Shown piece by piece: positions 4,614-7,297 of a stretch of 7,297 bases of DNA. The DNA is from JBDRGC01 sp043818215. GTDB lineage: Bacteria; Chloroflexota; Anaerolineae; Anaerolineales; UBA11858. The notes beneath the pieces are model-generated. The model had not been told where the DNA came from and did no database searches. It saw only the letters and a program-made list of their open reading frames with translations. The DNA is taken from contig JBDRGC010000190.1 in NCBI GenBank assembly GCA_043818215.1, positions 1-7,297 on the forward strand. The letters are read 5' to 3'. The first letter of the stretch is position 1. Each line of letters starts with the position of its first letter. The translations under genes were made by a program, and so were the position numbers.

Positions 4614-5534
4614 TCAAGCCTGTGCGGGGTGTTTGCTGCGCCGGAACCAATGCTGCCATTCGCGGTTGTGCCAAACCACCAGGATGGGGGAGGCGTTGAA
4701 AATCGAGGAATACGTGCCGCTAACTAGCCCTATCATCATGATTAAAATAAAGTGCCGGATAGTGCTGCCGCCAAATAGAAACATTGCCAGCAAGGTCAGG
4801 AAAATCGTCAATTGGGTATTGATAGAACGCGCCATTGTTTGCACGACAGAACGGTTGACTACACTGTCAAAGGATTCGCGGCGATACTTAGTCTCGTTTT
4901 CACGAATACGGTCGAACACAACAATGCTATCGTGAACCGAGAAGCCAATAACAGTCAACAAAGCCGTCAAAAAGAGAGCGTCCACCTCCCAACCCCAAAA
5001 GTGGCTGATGATAGCCTGCATCCCAAACACTACAGCCACATCGTGCAACATGGCAATGATGGCGCTGATTCCGTAGCGATGAGCATCTCGCACGCCCCGG
5101 AAAGCATACCAGATGTAGATCATAATAAACGCAGAAGCCAAAGCTACCGCACCCGCGGCCCGGGTGGTCACTTCCTGGCTCACGGTTGGCCCTACACTAT
5201 CGAAGCGCAGCATGGTGGTAGAAACTCCAAACTCTGTTTCCATAGCCGTGAGTATCTGCCGATTGGTGGCATCATCTATGTGTTCAGTACGAATCATCAG
5301 GATATTGCCTTCCGAGGAACGCGGTTCCGCCTCGGGGAAACCATGTGCAGCGTAAAGATCGCGTACAGCCTGCAAGGATGGCATGGGGCCTGATTCTATC
5401 CGCACCTCCACCAGACTGCCTCCGGCGAAGTCCACCGCCAGGGGCAAACCCCAAACGGCCAATGCAATTATTCCTGGAATGATCAATGCAAGTGAGATTC
5501 CAAAATATAAGTAACGTTTTCCAATAATGTCCAT
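4614..5534 (-). CDS. secF: Protein translocase subunit SecF
   Basis: A 306-residue inner-membrane protein that, with SecD, uses the proton-motive force to pull exported proteins through SecYEG. TM1 spans about residues 11-28 and is followed by VDFAGGSL (D35 to L41), the periplasmic domain, VGPTVSQEV (114-122), and a membrane block with HDVAVVFG (HD at 164-165), IGFSVHDSIVVFDRIRE (196-212), RSINTQLT and GTYSSIFNASP. These are the standard SecF motifs, and the length is typical (about 300). The frame is open up to an ATG at 5555, but AAAGGAG at 5547-5541 lies inside that extension and six bases before the ATG at 5534. That ATG gives the family-like start MDIIGKRY, so 5534 is chosen. It is separated from secD by 274 bp of repeats and an insertion element. 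Confidence 0.95.
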   Translation of the reverse strand: MDIIGKRYLYFGISLALIIPGIIALAVWGLPLAVDFAGGSLVEVRIESGPMPSLQAVRDLYAAHGFPEAEPRSSEGNILMIRTEHIDDATNRQILTAMETEFGVSTTMLRFDSVGPTVSQEVTTRAAGAVALASAFIMIYIWYAFRGVRDAHRYGISAIIAMLHDVAVVFGMQAIISHFWGWEVDALFLTALLTVIGFSVHDSIVVFDRIRENETKYRRESFDSVVNRSVVQTMARSINTQLTIFLTLLAMFLFGGSTIRHFILIMMIGLVSGTYSSIFNASPILVVWHNREWQHWFRRSKHPAQA

Positions 5535-5540
5535 TAGTGT

Positions 5541-5547
5541 CTCCTTT
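5541..5547 (-). promoter_or_regulatory. Ribosome-binding site that sets the secF start
   Basis: AAAGGAG on the minus strand, six bases before the ATG at 5534-5532. It lies inside the longer reading that would begin at 5555, which argues for the shorter protein. Confidence 0.8.
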
Positions 5548-5566
5548 GGTATCATCTCAAAATAAT

Positions 5567-5594
5567 AGAGGGCAGAGGGTAGAGGGTAGAGGGT
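5567..5594. repeat. Four tandem 7-bp repeats upstream of secF
   Basis: AGAGGGC followed by AGAGGGT three times, head to tail, then a partial AGA. On the minus (coding) strand the tract is pyrimidine-rich, ACCCTCT. It ends 19 bp before the secF ribosome-binding site and 32 bp before the ATG. Confidence 0.9.
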
Positions 5595-5667
5595 AGAAGC
5601 CCATTTTCATTCTTGTAGTGAATGAAGTTCATGACACCTTCTTTAAAAATGGGGGAGAAGATACTCC

Positions 5668-5797
5668 ATAAGTACTCAGCCAGCCCCCCTGACCCCCCAA
5701 CCTTGGGGGGAATCTGTATTACTCAGCTCAATTTTGGAGAGAACCCGTGTTGCTCCCCCCAGGAGTGGGGGGCAGGGGGGGCTGGCTGAGTACTTAC
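5668..5797. mobile_element. 130-bp palindromic element with 8-bp target duplication between secD and secF
   Basis: The direct repeat GATACTCC lies at 5660-5667 and 5798-5805. Just inside are terminal inverted repeats, TAAGTACTCAGCCAGCC followed by a run of C, with 21 consecutive matching bases at 5669-5689 against the other end. The interior has two smaller hairpins built from runs of six C and six G (around 5692-5710 and 5752-5772). No coding frame is present. The right duplication ends three bases from the secD stop codon, so the element sits in the secD-secF spacer. I do not assign an IS family. Confidence 0.85.
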
Positions 5798-5808
5798 GAT
5801 ACTCCTGT

Positions 5809-7155
5809 TTATATGCCAAACCAGCGGCGGTGATCAGCCAGCCGGATATTATCCATTATCACGTGCAGGAAGACGCGGGTGACAATAATCGCAGTAAAGA
5901 GGCTGACTCCCACGCCCAGAGCCAGGGTCACTGAAAAGCCTTTGACAACGGTGGCTCCAAATGCGCTCCCAAACCAGAACAAAACTCCACAGGTGATCAA
6001 AGTCGAAATATTCGAATCCCGAATAGAAGGCCAGGCCCGGTCCCATCCCATTTCAATGGCCGCGTCCATACGCCGGCCAGCGCGCAACTCTTCTTTCATC
6101 CGTTCGAAGATCAGAATATTGGCATCCACCGCAACGCCAATGCTCAAAATAAAACCTGCAATGCCGGGCAAGGAGAGCGTCACCGGAATGAGCTTAAATA
6201 GTGCAAACGTGATAGCTATATAAACCACCAACGCCAGGTCTGCAATCAAGCCCGGCAGTCGATAGTAGGCAATCATAAATATCACCACCAATCCGAAGCC
6301 GATCAACCCGGCAATAAAACTTTGCCGCAGCGAGTCTTCCCCCAGGGATGGGCCAATGGTGCGGCTCTCTGCTACTTTCAATGGAATAGGGAGAGAGCCA
6401 TATCGCAGTTGAACCGCCAGGTCTTGAGCGCTCTCGGCGTCAAAATTCCCCGAAATCAATCCCTGACCATCCGGGATAGAGCTTTGCACCCTGGGAACTG
6501 AAATCACTTCCTTGTCCAACACAATCGCCAGGAAACTGCCCACATTTTGGGCTGTATAGTCCCGGAATATCTTAGTGCCTTCGCTGTCTAATTCAAACGC
6601 TACCGTATACTCGCCTAGCTCGTCGCGGCGGCTGCCCACCGCCTTGAGAGAACTCCCCGCCATAATCGTGTGATATACCCTCGCTCCTTCAGGAATATCA
6701 TCAGGCACAGCAGGATGATCGGTGACGATACTCATTCCTTCCATCGCTTGGGCGTCCTGAGACTCAATAAGCCCCATATCCACAAACTCCAACTGGCCCA
6801 TCTCGCCCAATACCGCTAGAGCTTTCTCCGGGGCTGTCTCGCCGGGCAATTCGACAATGATGCGCCGAGGGCCGGCTTGTTGAACGAGAGCCTCCCCTAC
6901 GCCCAGCATACCGTTGGCCCGATTGTCGATAATGATACGCGCCGTATCCATCGACTCGGATGAAATTTCCACACCTTCCGCCACATCCGCTTCCAAGAGT
7001 GCCTGGACGCCGCCCACCAGGTCCAAGCCCAAGTGCATACTTATGGTGCGCCCTGCTACTTCTATCGGCTCTGCAGGTATTGCAATCAACAAAGCCACAA
7101 TCACAATAGGTAGGATATAAATCAGCCGACGAGTATATTTTTTCTTCGATGACAT
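5809..7155 (-). CDS. secD: Protein translocase subunit SecD
   Basis: A 448-residue inner-membrane partner of SecF in Sec-dependent export. TM1 (about residues 11-27) follows a basic start, MSSKKKYTRR. LGLDLVGG (42-49, D45) is the conserved SecD motif after TM1. A large extracytoplasmic P1 domain follows, and SGNFDAESAQDLAVQLRYGS precedes SRTIGPSLGED (around 268), which leads into the C-terminal membrane block. That block contains LPGIAGFILSIGVAVDANIL with D344 of the proton path, then IFERMKEE and the last helices. The protein is shorter than the E. coli one (about 615), as is usual for SecD outside Proteobacteria. The ATG is preceded by GGAGA five bases upstream. A terminator just upstream suggests secD starts its own transcription unit, with secF downstream. 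Confidence 0.96.
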   Translation of the reverse strand: MSSKKKYTRRLIYILPIVIVALLIAIPAEPIEVAGRTISMHLGLDLVGGVQALLEADVAEGVEISSESMDTARIIIDNRANGMLGVGEALVQQAGPRRIIVELPGETAPEKALAVLGEMGQLEFVDMGLIESQDAQAMEGMSIVTDHPAVPDDIPEGARVYHTIMAGSSLKAVGSRRDELGEYTVAFELDSEGTKIFRDYTAQNVGSFLAIVLDKEVISVPRVQSSIPDGQGLISGNFDAESAQDLAVQLRYGSLPIPLKVAESRTIGPSLGEDSLRQSFIAGLIGFGLVVIFMIAYYRLPGLIADLALVVYIAITFALFKLIPVTLSLPGIAGFILSIGVAVDANILIFERMKEELRAGRRMDAAIEMGWDRAWPSIRDSNISTLITCGVLFWFGSAFGATVVKGFSVTLALGVGVSLFTAIIVTRVFLHVIMDNIRLADHRRWFGI

Positions 7156-7167
7156 AGTGTTCTCCGT

Positions 7168-7194
7168 ATATTAGTTTTCATCAGAGCCTGTCAG
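7168..7194 (-). promoter_or_regulatory. Possible secD promoter
   Basis: CTGACA (7194-7189) and TAATAT (7173-7168) are separated by 15 bases on the minus strand, between the upstream terminator and the secD ribosome-binding site. The spacing is short for a standard promoter, so this is a weak candidate supported mainly by position. Confidence 0.25.
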
Positions 7195-7220
7195 CTCCAA
7201 CTTGCTTCCGCCAAAGCCGC

Positions 7221-7254
7221 AAAAAAAACCCTACTGCGCCGTGAAAGCAGTAGG
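7221..7254 (-). terminator. Rho-independent terminator of a gene upstream of secD
   Basis: On the minus strand CCTACTGC pairs with GCAGTAGG around a nine-base loop, and the hairpin runs into a long T tract (7228-7221). It would terminate a minus-strand transcript entering from beyond the right edge. The 41 bases past it (7257-7297) have no recognisable gene end. Confidence 0.8.
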
Positions 7255-7297
7255 TTCCGGGTGATAAAGCCGACCCTGGCAAAAACAACAAGTGTAT

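Noticed and set aside
4812..5393. Plus-strand open frame opposite secF, and 5879-6223 opposite secD
   Set aside because: They are shadows of clearly conserved Sec genes, with no ribosome-binding site or recognisable protein.

Overview
The window looks like a stretch of bacterial chromosome rich in palindromic insertion sequences. The styles of HtpG, SecD and SecF, the toxin-antitoxin genes and the palindromic repeats remind me of Chloroflexota (Anaerolineae-like). That is an impression from family resemblance, not a demonstrated assignment. Almost all genes are on the minus strand.

Layout from the left. Positions 2-121 hold the plus-strand tail of an unidentified basic protein, perhaps a transposase. 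Next, reading leftward on the minus strand, is a decayed RelE/ParE-like toxin gene (1267-770), its overlapping intact antitoxin gene (773-528), an orphan ribbon-helix-helix-type antitoxin-like gene (483-256) and a Rho-independent terminator (200-232). Then come htpG (3225-1366) and a second toxin-antitoxin pair: an intact DUF433 antitoxin (4145-3903) followed, with a GTGA overlap, by a DUF5615 PIN-like toxin gene (3906-3391). Last is the SecD-SecF pair (7155-5809 and 5534-4614), bounded by a terminator on each side (7221-7254 and 4551-4586).

Four non-coding insertion elements can be delimited from terminal inverted repeats and target duplications: 867-1177 (TA duplication), 3651-3810 (TA), 4196-4462 (10 bp) and 5668-5797 (8 bp). 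Together they make up about 12% of the window. The main result is that each TA-flanked element sits inside a toxin gene. Removing each one in silico, with one copy of the TA, rejoins the toxin reading frame across a conserved region: FYDV/ILEG in the RelE-like toxin and EVGL/AGEDDE in the PIN-like toxin. Both partner antitoxins remain open. The two elements share an 88-89 bp palindromic core but have different ends.

Gene-free stretches: 774-1365 is not empty. It holds the split toxin gene, the 311-bp element within it, and about 100 bp downstream of htpG with only a weak hairpin. Positions 3226-3390 hold tandem and palindromic repeats upstream of htpG. Positions 4146-4613 hold the 267-bp element and the secF terminator. 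Positions 5535-5808 hold a heptamer tandem repeat and the 130-bp element. The last 41 bases (7257-7297) show nothing I can assign.
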